Below are positions 55,124 to 64,000 of a stretch of 64,000 nt of DNA, one piece after another. The position numbers and the translations under genes were made by a program. How positions within the stretch are numbered: the stretch's first letter is position 1; each line of letters opens with the position of its first letter. Under the pieces are notes generated by a model, which did not search any database, was not told the origin of the DNA, and worked only from the letters and a program-made list of their open reading frames with translations. The stretch comes from Punica granatum (Eukaryota; Streptophyta; Magnoliopsida; Myrtales; Lythraceae), in the NCBI RefSeq assembly GCF_007655135.1, contig NC_045131.1, forward strand, positions 18,770,001-18,834,000, in the 5' to 3' direction.

Positions 55124-56422
55124 TCAGTTTGGAATTGTCGCACCGGGAACAAAATCAATTTGATGTTCAATCCCTCGGATTGGAGGTAACCCATGTGGTG
55201 TTTCCTTGGGAAAGACATCCTCGTACTCCTGCAAAAGAGAAACAACAGAACTTGGAAGAGCAATATCAAGTTTGTCAGTATTGAAAAATGCCTCTTTGTA
55301 CAAAAGTACAATCATCGGCTGATTTAAAAACATTGCTTGCCTAATTTCTCCCATTTTTGCATAAAAATTCTTTTGTTTTCTCTCTGATTTTCTCTCAATG
55401 GCCGAATTTTGATTTTCTTTTTCTCTCTCATTTTTCTCGGCCTCTCTCTGATTTTCACTCTTTTTCTTCTGTTCACTCTCTTTCTTTTGATCACTCTCTT
55501 TTTGCAATCTCACTTGATCCTCATATACTTGCTGCGGAGTCAATGGTACAAGAGTGATTGATCGTTGATTAAATACAAAGGAGTATTTGTTCGTAAAGCC
55601 ATCATGCTTCACTCGTCTATCAAATTGCCATGGATGCCCTAGCAACAAATGTCCCACTTGCATTGGTACTACACCACACAACACTTCATCTTCGTATTTA
55701 CCGATTCGAAATGCAACTAATACCTGCTTGTCCACCCTTATCTCACCACTATCATTTAACCATTGCAATTTGTATGGCTTGGGGTGCCTCAGCATGGGTA
55801 GTCCCAATTTTTCCACCATTGTTGTGCTTGCGACATTAGTACAGATACCACCATCAATAATCACACTACATACATTGTCTTTGATGTAGCACTTAGTGTG
55901 AAAGATGTTCTCCCGCTGTATTTCTTCAACTCCTTTTATTTGCAAGCTCAATGCTCTCCTTGCCACCAATGTTAATGCATCTGGAGCTAAATATTCCTCA
56001 CCGGGAACGTCCTCCAATGGGGGCATGTCATCGGGATCACTCTTTCTTTGGAACGATGGGAATTTTGTCTTAATACTACCCAAGTTATTGTCTTCCCAAT
56101 TCCTATGTTCTCTAAACCGCCCTCCATGTTTCCTATTACTAACAACTGAATCTCGATCATCTTCATCAAAACCAGCCCCATAATTCTCTTCATCTTCAAC
56201 CCTCACTTCCCTCGGTTGAACTATTTCCTTCCTACATGCATTAAGAGCGTTTTGTGGCTGCTCCACACGTTTATTCTCCATCAGATCTATCCGTTCATGA
56301 AACTGCTCAAACTCCAACCTCATCACACGCCTCATCTCACTCATCATGGCCTCTATAAGTATTTTCGAATCAGCCAATTTCGTAGCACCTTCGGGAATAC
56401 TCTTAGCACTGTTATGAGACAT
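55124..56422 (-). pseudogene. gag: Deleted gag fused to protease and RT start, element J (432-aa open frame)
   Basis: ATG at 56422; the frame is open through the gag deletion junction (about 56030), PR and the K/E-rich tail to the TGA at 55124-55126 shared with H. At the junction the text runs S-D-P-D then M-P-P-L-E-D without a stop, so H's TAG there is private. PR reads I-I-D-G-G-I, with Ile for Ser after the active-site Gly. The product has no capsid core or zinc knuckle, so it could not act as an ordinary Gag. It is the longest open frame of the sublineage here, and its only clear domain is protease. Confidence 0.85.
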
Positions 56423-57109
56423 GATTGCTGCAAAATAAAGTTTGAAAAAAAATGGACCTCACAATTCTCTCCCTTACGTGTTTACACTCAAGAGTGTGAA
56501 TCACTCTACAGTCGTGTTTTCACTCAAACAAACGTGGCTTTTAACCCTCTAATGTTCTTACCACTCCTGCCTTTTTCCACTCAATAATTCTTTTTCTTAT
56601 CTCTTCAAACTAAACGAACAATTCTCCAAAATTTCCAGTAGTAATTCCCCAAGAACTTACCAAGGAAAATTAATATTCAAAGGAAATTTCAAGAAGAAAA
56701 GAAGCAAGAGAAAAGGCAACCAGAATGAAGTATATCAGAATGTTATATGAAATTCTGGAATCAGAATCAATGTAGATCACAAAGAAAGGGAAATAAAAAC
56801 TTTAGAATGGTCTGATGTAAAGAATTTGGATCAAATTGACAACGATGTCTTATTTCTTTTCTTTCGATCCTTCTTTTTTTTTTTAGCTCTGTATTTTTTT
56901 TGGCCGATTTTTTTTTCTTTCTTTTTTTTTTCAGCTCTATTTTTTTTTCAGCTGTGTGTTTTTTTTTGGCCGAAATTTTTTTTTTCAACTCTTTTTTTTT
57001 CTGCTAACAATCCACAAAGAACAAACTCGACGAAGCGGAACTCAGCAAATTGAAACAAAAAAAAAGGATAGGATAAACTCGATTTGGAGCCTGATGCTCT
57101 GATACCAAA
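56423..57109 (-). other. Leader of element J with A-rich modules (56870-57000) and PBS (57095-57106)
   Basis: The PBS is TGGTATCAGAGC on the minus strand. The A-rich module pattern is the same as in E and H with different tract lengths. Confidence 0.8.
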
Positions 57110-57904
57110 TGATGCGATTCCCGCCAAGAATGACGAGACCCGATAGCTAAAGGAACCCAAGATCGTTCCACAATCAGATTTGATTAACGAACCCTCAACC
57201 CGTTGTTTACAACATAAACAAGAACCTTGGTATAACTGACCTCAACCCGTTGTTTAATGCGAAACAAGAACCTCGGTATATAGGAAGACGCCACAAACGG
57301 TGATGGAAAGCCGTTTGATAAGTCGATGAAGACGCCACAAACGGTGGTGGAAAGCCGTTTGATAAGTCGATGATGAACGCCACGGAAACGTCCGGTAAGT
57401 TCCAATTAGTTCTTCATGAACCAAATAGAATACTCTCACAATTTTCTGAATGTTCCTTTTTAAAAATAGACTAAGTTGAATTTATATAGACATAATCTAA
57501 TCCTAATCTGGCCATATCTCCTCCTAAAGATAAGGAAAATAAAACCTAGAATATTGATAGAGATATGACTTAATCTATAAAGATATGAAATCTAAATATT
57601 CCAAGAATATCTCCATGAAATTTAAAGTTCAAACAAAGCTGATGATATCATCTGTTGATCATCAACTATTCTAGAAGCTTCCTCAAACACTTACTGAATT
57701 TAGCCTTGTCCGAAATCTTCTATAACTTGAATTATATTGATGGATTTTTGTTCATGTCCAAGGGGCCTCCACGAATTTGCTTGAGCCCGAACCTCTTGAA
57801 TTAGTTCGTTGATTTCATCTTTAAACTTCTTTGCTCGTGCTCACGTAATCGGTCCAATTGGAACTTGAACTAGATCCCTTGAAGTCGTGCTACGATTTGC
57901 ATCA
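57110..57904 (-). repeat. 5' LTR of element J (795 bp)
   Basis: In plus reading it runs from TGATGCGATTCCC to GATTTGCATCA. It resembles the H LTRs but is clearly more diverged from them than they are from each other, and has the same internal duplications. Confidence 0.88.
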
Positions 57905-58535
57905 CTTAGTGCATTAGTTAATCCAAATGGCATCACCGTCCACTCATACAATCCATGGTTGGTTTTAAAAGCTGTTTTCCATTCATCACCTTCTTTCATT
58001 CGAATCTGGTGGTACCTACTCTTCAAATTAATCTTAGAAAATATAACGGAACCGTGCAATTCATCCAACATATCATCTAATCGAGGAATGGGATGTCGAT
58101 ATTTTACCGTGATCTTGTTCACAGCTCTACAATCGACACACATTCTCCAAGTCCCGTCTTTCTTTGGAACGAGCAGAACAGGAACAGCGCATGGGCTCAT
58201 ACTTTCTCGAACATGTCCTTTGGCCAATAGCTCCTCAACTTGCCTCTGAAGTTCTTTAGCCTCTTTCGGACTACTTTGTTAGGCTGGTCGGTTTGGAATA
58301 GGAGCTCCTGGAATAAGATCAATCTGATGCTCAATCCCTCTTATTAGTGGTAGTCCCTGCGGCATTTCTTCAGGAAAGACATCTTCGAATTCCTGCAAGA
58401 GAGAAATAGCAACACTAGGCAAAGTAGAGTCAAGGTCAGAAATAGAAGATAGACCTCCTTGTACAAGAACAAGATCATCGGTCTATTAGCCTTACAAGCA
58501 CCCTTAAGCTCTCTTTCTTTTGCATAAAAACTCAA
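57905..58535 (-). pseudogene. pol: Start of RT of element L
   Basis: It begins with S-F-Y-A-K-E-R-E in the -1 frame relative to PR, as in E. A frameshift near 58450 and a TAA at 58279-58281 (where relatives have a Tyr codon) follow, then RT fingers and palm to M-P-F-G-L-T-N-A, where it ends at the J LTR. Confidence 0.83.
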
Positions 58536-59085
58536 TTTCCTCTCCTTTTTTCTGAACTCACCATATTTTCACTCTTGTTTTTCACATTCTCTCCACTTTC
58601 TTTTCTCTCAAGATCACTCTCTTTCTCTTTTTGTTTTTCAACCACTTTCTCACTCTTCTCACTAAGAGACCTTTTAATTCGAATCTGATCCTCAAACACT
58701 TGAGTCGGTGTCAAGGGTGCAAGTGTTACTTTCTTCCCGTCCTTTACAAATGAATATCGGTTCCTATACCCATCATGTATCACTCTCCTGTCGAACTGCC
58801 ATGGTCTCCCAGGCAACATATGGCTAGCACTCATTGGTACAACATCACAAAGAACCTCATCCCGGCACTTTCCAATACAGAATGACACAAGAACCTGTTT
58901 ATTTACCTTCACTTCACCGCATTCATTCAGCCACTGGAGTTTGTACAGCTTGGGATGTTTTTGGGTATGCAAACCGAGCTTGTCTACCATCAACTTGCTG
59001 GCCACATTCACGCAACTTCCTCCGTCAATAATCAACCCACACACACGATCCTTCACATGGCAACGAGTGTAGAAGATATTCTATT
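58532..59085 (-). pseudogene. Protease of element L
   Basis: Retropepsin domain with I-I-D-G-G-S and P-G-R-P-W (L-G-R-P-W in relatives), followed by the charged tail. It is separated from gag by a frameshift near 59080, where ATTCT is tandemly duplicated (ATTCTATTCTCC). It ends TGA at 58532-58534, overlapping the pol reading frame. Confidence 0.83.
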
Positions 59086-60245
59086 CTCCCTTTGCACCTC
59101 ATCACCATCCTCTCTAACTTGAACATGTAGAGCTCGCATGATAACTAAGGCTTGACCTTCAACCGCATGCTCGACATCACTAGCATCTTCGAGTGGATGC
59201 ATGGAATCACTATCTTCTTCTTCTTCAATCTCGATATCCCCACTCTCCATCATAATCATGGTCCGCTTGTTTGGACATTGGGAAGCAATGTGACCCGAGC
59301 CCAAACAACGAAAACATTTGATATCACGATTTCTTTGAGGTTCAGAAAAAGTTTTACCCTTATCCTTGTTGTTGGCTTGGGTCTTGTAGGTGTCTCCCTT
59401 TGGCTTATAATCAGTCTTCTCGTCCGGTTTCGTAGAAGAACCCCACTTCGATCTCCAAGACACTGAACCAGAAGCTTCTACCTTTGAAGATGTTCGCCCC
59501 CCTCTCTTGAGCTGCCTCTCAACCTTCATGGCCATGTGTACCACGTCGTCAATCTCCACGTAATGTTGCAGCTCAACTACATTGGCAATCTCCCGATTAA
59601 GGCCACAGAAGAATCGAGCCATGGTTGCTTCTCGGTCCTCCTCAACATTACCACGTATCATGGCTATTTCCATCTCCTTGTAATAATCCTCCATCGACTT
59701 GGAACCTTGCTTCAGACTTTGCAACTTCAACTGCAAGTCCCGCTAATAATGGGCAGGAACAAACCTTCTTCTCATTACTGCTTTCATTTCCTCCCAAGTA
59801 TCAATACGAGGCTCACGATTCCTGCGTCTACTCACAGTTAATTGGTCCCACCAAACAATGGCATAATTAGTGAAAGCAACTGTAGCCAATTTAACTTTCT
59901 TTTCCTCTAAATAATTATGACAATGAAACACAAGCTCAACCTTCCTCTCCCATTCAATGTAAACATCGGGGTCGTTTTTACCCTGGAATGGAGGTATGAT
60001 CAGCTTAATCGAACCTGTGTTATGGTCCACGGCGTCTCTTCTCCGGTGCTCCCTACGAACGAAATGCCTTGGTCTGCCTCCTCTTCCTCTACCTCTCCCC
60101 CAAGTGTCATCGGAGGCTACTTCCTCTTCTTCATCATATGCTTCTTCATCAAAAATATCAACGGATGGTTGTTGGTGGGGTCTCCAAATCCGTGGCACGG
60201 GCGCAGGTTGAAGCTGTTCCAACCGTTCGTCTTGCCTATCCAACC
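59053..60245 (-). pseudogene. gag: gag of element L, N-terminus cut by M
   Basis: CRM Gag core (I-E-W-E-R-K-V-E, I-V-W-W-D-Q-L), intact CCHC knuckle (C-F-R-C-L-G-S-G-H-I-A-S-Q-C, near 59290) and acidic linker. TAA at 59743-59745 interrupts it in the R-D-L region. The N-terminal end is replaced at 60246 by the LTR of M. Confidence 0.86.
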
Positions 60246-60885
60246 TGATAGGGTTGAGCCGGACTCCGAGCATGAGGACAAGTTGCATATTTCTACCGGA
60301 CCGGTCACCAGAGCACGTGCCAAGAAATTGGAGCAAGCCTTGCAGAATTTATGGACGCGTATTCGGGAAGAGGCACGCAGTTTGAGGGACGAACAAGTCG
60401 ACTTGGGGCTGATTTTCGTTATCAAGAGTGCTGGACCTCATTAGTACACATCGGGGCATTAAATGATGATCACAACTACCTCAAATCCGGTTGGGATATG
60501 CCTTCTAGAAGATGGCCACCAAATCTGGTTGGAATCTGGTTGGGTTATGGCTTCTAGAAGATGGCCACCAATTCTGATTGGAATATGCTCTGGTGCTTTC
60601 CTTAGTTGTTTTATAAGCTCTTCCTTGGTTTTTGTTTTTGATAACTTTCTACCATTGTTTATCTTGTGTGAGAGATATTCTCCAAATTGTTCTTGTTGAA
60701 CTTTTGCTTCAAGGGTTGCAAGTCGATTACTTGTGGTTCTTAAGCTTCGTATGATATTGGTTTCTAGCTCTACATAGCTACGGGGTCAATATTCCACCCT
60801 TCGAAATCTCTATCTTGGACGGTCCGAATTTGATTCCATATTATTGTTGCTGGGTTCTGCGACGGGTTCAACGGGGTTCGCATCA
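60246..60885 (+). repeat. 5' LTR of element M (640 bp)
   Basis: It starts TGATAGGGTTGAG and ends GTTCGCATCA. The first 190 or so bases encode the pol tail S-T-G-P-V-T-R-A-R-A-K-K. It is the reverse complement of solo LTR G in type. A short duplication (GATGGCCACCAAATCTGG and a variant) lies at about 60510-60575. Confidence 0.9.
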
Positions 60886-61493
60886 TTTTGGTATCAGAGC
60901 TTAGGCTCCAAATTGAGGTTTCATCTATCCTTGTTCTTTCCTTGTTCACCATTCTGGAATTTTTAGATCTATCTTCCATTTCTATCCTTTCCATGTAGTC
61001 TTGACTGATCTGTTCATAGCTATTAAAAAAAAATCGTTCAAAAAAAAACGAGAAAAAGAATCGAAAAAAAAAGAGGAGAGAAGATCTGATTACACAGGCC
61101 TTAAGTTGATCTGTCATAGTTGCTCCCATTCTGCTTTTCTCCGATCGTATTTGTGTCCATTCCATCTTTGATTTGTCTGGGCTCATTCCTTTCACATACA
61201 TCTTGTCCATCCATATATCTCTTTGCTTCTTTGCTACTTGGAACTGATATTATAAGTGGCTCGAGCGAACAAGTAATTTCCTCAAGGACTTGTAATTAGA
61301 TTGCTCAGTTCGTCCAGAACTTTGTGGAGAAATCTGTGAGAGGAAAAAGGCCAGAGCAAGTGAGACCATCAGAGGGTAAAAGCTATTGTATCGAGTGAAA
61401 TACGAGAATTTGTGTGACATCGATTTGAGAGTAAACACGTGAGGGAGTGATTGTGAGGTCCTTTTACTCTAATATTTCTTTGCAGATTTCAAC
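60886..61493 (+). other. Leader of element M with PBS
   Basis: The PBS is 60889-60900. An A-rich stretch at 61023-61075 stands where E, H and J have their A-rich modules, but without the GGCCGAA and AGCTG blocks. No ATG in frame with gag lies between it and 61494. Confidence 0.75.
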
Positions 61494-63157
61494 ATGTCGC
61501 GAGAAAATAGCGGGGCACATGAGCAAAGTAGTGGAGGGCCTGATCAAAGCACAATCATTCGGGCTATGCAACAACAATTTGAGCGAATGAACATGGTGCT
61601 CAATACGATAAATGACCGGTTGGAGAGGCATGATGAGCGGATTGACCAGTTGCGACAAGCTCCCAATCAGCAACCAAGGAGGAACAATAACCAACAACCA
61701 GCACCTACTATTGATCCATTTGATGGCCACGAGGAGGGATCCTATGATGATGAGGATGATGTGACTTCCATTGCCGCAATGAGACGAGCTCGAGGAGCAA
61801 GGGCTGAGAGGCCATGGCGCGGACGTGGAAGGCGCCAAGAAAGAGACACCGTTGATCGTAATATGGGGTCCATCAAGCTGACCATTCCTCCATTCCAAGG
61901 CAAGAGCGATCCGATATTTACATCGAATGGGAAAGGAAGGTTGAGCTGGTTTTTGATTGTCACGACTACTCCGAGGAGAAGAAGGTGAAGCTTGCAGCAG
62001 TGGCATTCACCGACTACGCCATAGTTTGGTGGGATCAATTAACGGTGAGCAGACGCCGAAATGGGGAGCGACCGATTGACAACTGGGAGGACATGAAAGC
62101 TGTCATGCGGAAGAGGTTTGTTCCATCCCATTACTACCGGGATTTACACTTGAAGCTGCAAAATCTTAAGCAAGGGTCTAAGAACGTGGAGGAGTACCAC
62201 AAGGAGATGGAGATTGCCATGATTCGCGCCAATTTTGAGGAGGACCGAGAGGCAACCATGGCTCGGTTCATTAGTGGACTTAATCGGGAGATTGCCAACA
62301 TTGTGGAGCTGCACCATTATATGGAGCTTGAAGAATTGGTACACATGGCTATGAAGGTTGAGAGGCAGCTCAAGAAGGGGGGACGATCGTCATCCAGATT
62401 CGAATCCTCTAATTCGAATTCGAAGTGAACTTCCAAGTTTGAAGGGGTTGTGCCTAAATGGGCTGGTTCGAAGCAAGAGGAGAAGGCCAAGGGAGACAAG
62501 CCCGCAGCCAAGCCATCATCTGAATCTAAGGAGAGGGGTAACTCTTCTTCCCAACCTCAAAGAAACCGTGATATAAAGTGCTTTCGTTGTTTGGGTTCTG
62601 GTCATTATGCTTCTCAATGCCCGAACAAGGGAGCCATGATTATGTTAGATAATGGGGAGATTGAAAGTGCGGATGAGCATGAGAGTGACATTGACTCTAT
62701 ACCATCACTTGAAGATGCCGATGATGTGGAGCATGCTGTATCGGGTCAAACTCTTGTTGTTTTGAGAGCTCTACATGTGCAAGCCAAAGAAGATGGTGAT
62801 GAGTTACAAAGAGAGAACATTTTCTACACTCGATGGCAAGTGAAGGATCGAGTATGTGGACTGATTATTGATGGAGGAAGCACTGTGAATGTGGCAAGCA
62901 AGCTGATGGTGGAGAAGCTTGGTTTGAGCACTCAAAAGCATCCAAGGCCATATAGGCTTCAGTGGCTGAATGAGAGTGGTGAATTGAAGGTGACAAAACA
63001 AGAGTTGATCTCATTTTCTATTGGGAAGTACCATGATGAAGTTTTGTGTGATGTAGTTCCTATGATAGCCAGCCATTTGTTACTCGGGAGGCCATGGCAA
63101 TTTGATCGAAGAACTACACATGATGGGTACAAGAATCGGTATAGCTTCATCAAGGAT
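61494..63157 (+). pseudogene. gag: gag-protease of element M, one frameshift and one stop
   Basis: ATG at 61494 (M-S-R-E-N-S-G). A one-base loss at 61911-61912 shifts frame just before the I-E-W capsid segment, and TGA at 62426-62428 interrupts the linker. The CCHC knuckle is intact (C-F-R-C-L-G-S-G-H-Y-A-S-Q-C, 62578-62619). PR has I-I-D-G-G-S and L-L-G-R-P-W, and the frame is cut at S-F-I-K-D by the LTR of N. Only two lesions suggest this copy is relatively young. Confidence 0.88.
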
Positions 63158-64000
63158 TGATCCAAATCGTAGCACGACTTCAAGGCATCCAGCTCAAGTT
63201 CCAATTGGGCCGATTACGCGAGTACGAGCAAAGAAGTTTAAAGATGAACTCAACGGCCTGATTCAAGAGGTTTGGGCTCAAGAAAATTCGTGGAGGCCCA
63301 TTGGACATGAACAAAGATCCATCAACATTATTCAAGTTATAGAAGATTCCGGACAAGGCTAAATTCAGCATGTGTTGAAGGAAGCTTCTAGAATATTTGA
63401 TGATCAAGAGAAGATATCATCAGATTTGTTTAAAGTTTAAATCTCATAGAGATATTCTAGGGATATTTAGATTTCATATCTTTATAGATTATGTCATATC
63501 TCTATCGATATTCTAGGTTTTATTTTCCTTATCTTTAGAGGAGATATGACCAGATTAGGATTAGTTTATATCTATATAAATTCATCTTAGTCAATTTTTA
63601 AAAGGAACATTCAGAAAATTGTGAGAGTATTCTCTTTGGTTCTTGAAGAACTAATTCGAACTTATCGAAAGTTTCCGTGGCGTTCATCAATGACTTATCA
63701 AATGGCTTTCCACCACCGCTTGTGGCGTCTTCATCGACTTATCAAATGGTTTTCCATCACCGTTTGTGGCGTCTTCCTATATACCGAGGTTCTTGTTTCG
63801 CATTAAACAACTGGTTGAGGTCAATTATACCAAGGTTTTTGTTTTTGTCGTAAACAACGGGTCGAAGGTTTGTCACTCAAATCTGATCGTGGAACGATCT
63901 TGGGTTCCTTTAGTTGTCGGGTCTCGTCATTCTTGGTGGGAATCGCATCATTTGGTATCAAAGCATCAGGCTCCAAATCGGGTTTATCCTATCCTTTTTT
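63158..64000 (+). mobile_element. Element N: H-type CRM element on the plus strand, only 5' LTR and PBS in window
   Basis: LTR 63158-63950 (793 bp; TGATCCAAATCG to AATCGCATCA) is of the H/J type in opposite orientation. The PBS TGGTATCAAAGC is at 63953-63964. The LTR encodes the pol tail with G-P-I-T-R-V-R-A-K-K at its start and has a TATA box (CTATATAAAT, about 63572-63581). It interrupts the PR of M. The internal region lies outside the window. Confidence 0.87.

Larger units (their letters stand above)
53332..57904 (-). mobile_element. Element J: second, more deleted member of the H sublineage
   Basis: It has one complete 5' LTR (57110-57904), PBS, the gag core deletion, the same TGA and N-F-D-D changes as H, an RT-to-INT deletion, an INT piece, and a 171-bp stump of the 3' LTR (53332-53502). 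The right LTR abuts an RT of element L at CTTAG (57905). No left target duplication can be found because the left end is truncated. Confidence 0.85.
57905..60245 (-). mobile_element. Element L: CRM-lineage internal fragment (gag-PR-RT start), no LTR in window
   Basis: Minus-strand gag, PR and the first third of RT are present. It is cut on the left by the LTR of J within the T-N-A segment of RT and on the right by the 5' LTR of M inside gag. Its own LTRs are not visible. It is closer in sequence to E and M than to H and J and has a complete Gag core. Confidence 0.85.
60246..63157 (+). mobile_element. Element M: CRM-lineage element on the plus strand, cut by N
   Basis: 5' LTR (60246-60885, G type), PBS (60889-60900, TGGTATCAGAGC), leader, gag-PR. 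It inserted in the gag of L (left flank CAACC, 60241-60245). PR is cut at 63157 by the LTR of N, with the remainder outside the window. Confidence 0.88.

Noticed and set aside
61020..61080. A-rich stretch as a poly(A) tail of a LINE or processed pseudogene
   Set aside because: It lies between the PBS and gag of element M, with no upstream LINE or gene sequence and no flanking target duplication.
1..64000. Host genes
   Set aside because: Every longer frame traces to gag, pol or LTR sequence. I found no exon-intron gene, tRNA or rRNA, though short exons could escape reading by eye.

Overview
The window is plant nuclear DNA made, as far as I can see, entirely of nested LTR retrotransposons. I recognise no host gene, tRNA, rRNA or bacterial feature. 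All coding sequence is gag, protease (PR), reverse transcriptase (RT), RNase H (RH) or integrase (INT) of plant Ty3/gypsy elements. The primer-binding sites match the 3' end of plant initiator Met-tRNA, and one lineage (CRM) is known for centromeric insertion. A pericentromeric or centromeric stretch of an angiosperm, probably a eudicot, is the most economical reading. The wording of the Tat-type polyprotein reminds me of pomegranate-type elements, but that is a memory impression only.

Layout. (1) 1-18363, plus strand: most of a Tat-lineage (Ogre/Retand) element A: gag, PR, a probable intron, RT, a Ty3 RNase H, a second archaeal-type RNase H, INT, a 3' UTR with a 70-bp tandem array, and a 5-kb 3' LTR. 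Its RT is split by a 4.84-kb solo LTR (3550-8387) with a perfect 5-bp target duplication. (2) 18364-19544: minus-strand 5' end of another Tat element (C), into whose gag element A inserted. (3) 19545-42171, minus strand: a tandem LTR-internal-LTR array of a Tekay/Del chromovirus. One complete gag-pol (25146-29780) lies between a full 2.5-kb LTR and a truncated one, with further gag pieces on both sides. One LTR holds a 2.2-kb gag-only element whose two LTRs are in INVERTED orientation (22046-24263). Another holds a complete CRM element E (34393-41130). (4) 42208-52303, plus strand: a deleted second Tekay element (F) carrying a CRM-type solo LTR (G) and a CRM-derived element H (45838-51871). 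(5) 52304-64000: a mosaic of CRM-lineage pieces K, J, L (minus) and M, N (plus), inserted into or recombined with each other.

How the parts relate. Each element once encoded its own cycle: LTR promoter, tRNA-primed reverse transcription from the PBS, polypurine tract for plus-strand priming, Gag particle, PR/RT/RH/INT enzymes. All but E's pol and the gag-only ORF are now visibly interrupted. H and J share a deletion of the Gag core, a nonsense codon and a changed RT catalytic box, so they look like copies of one already defective source that must have been moved by enzymes made elsewhere. Target duplications give the relative order: A into C; solo LTR B into A; E and the inverted-LTR element into Tekay LTRs; G and H into the LTR of F; M into L; N into M.

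The items most worth following are the inverted-LTR gag element with its PBS-centred palindrome, the H/J trans-mobilised CRM sublineage, the spliced-intron signature in A, and the post-insertional tandem amplification of the Tekay element.
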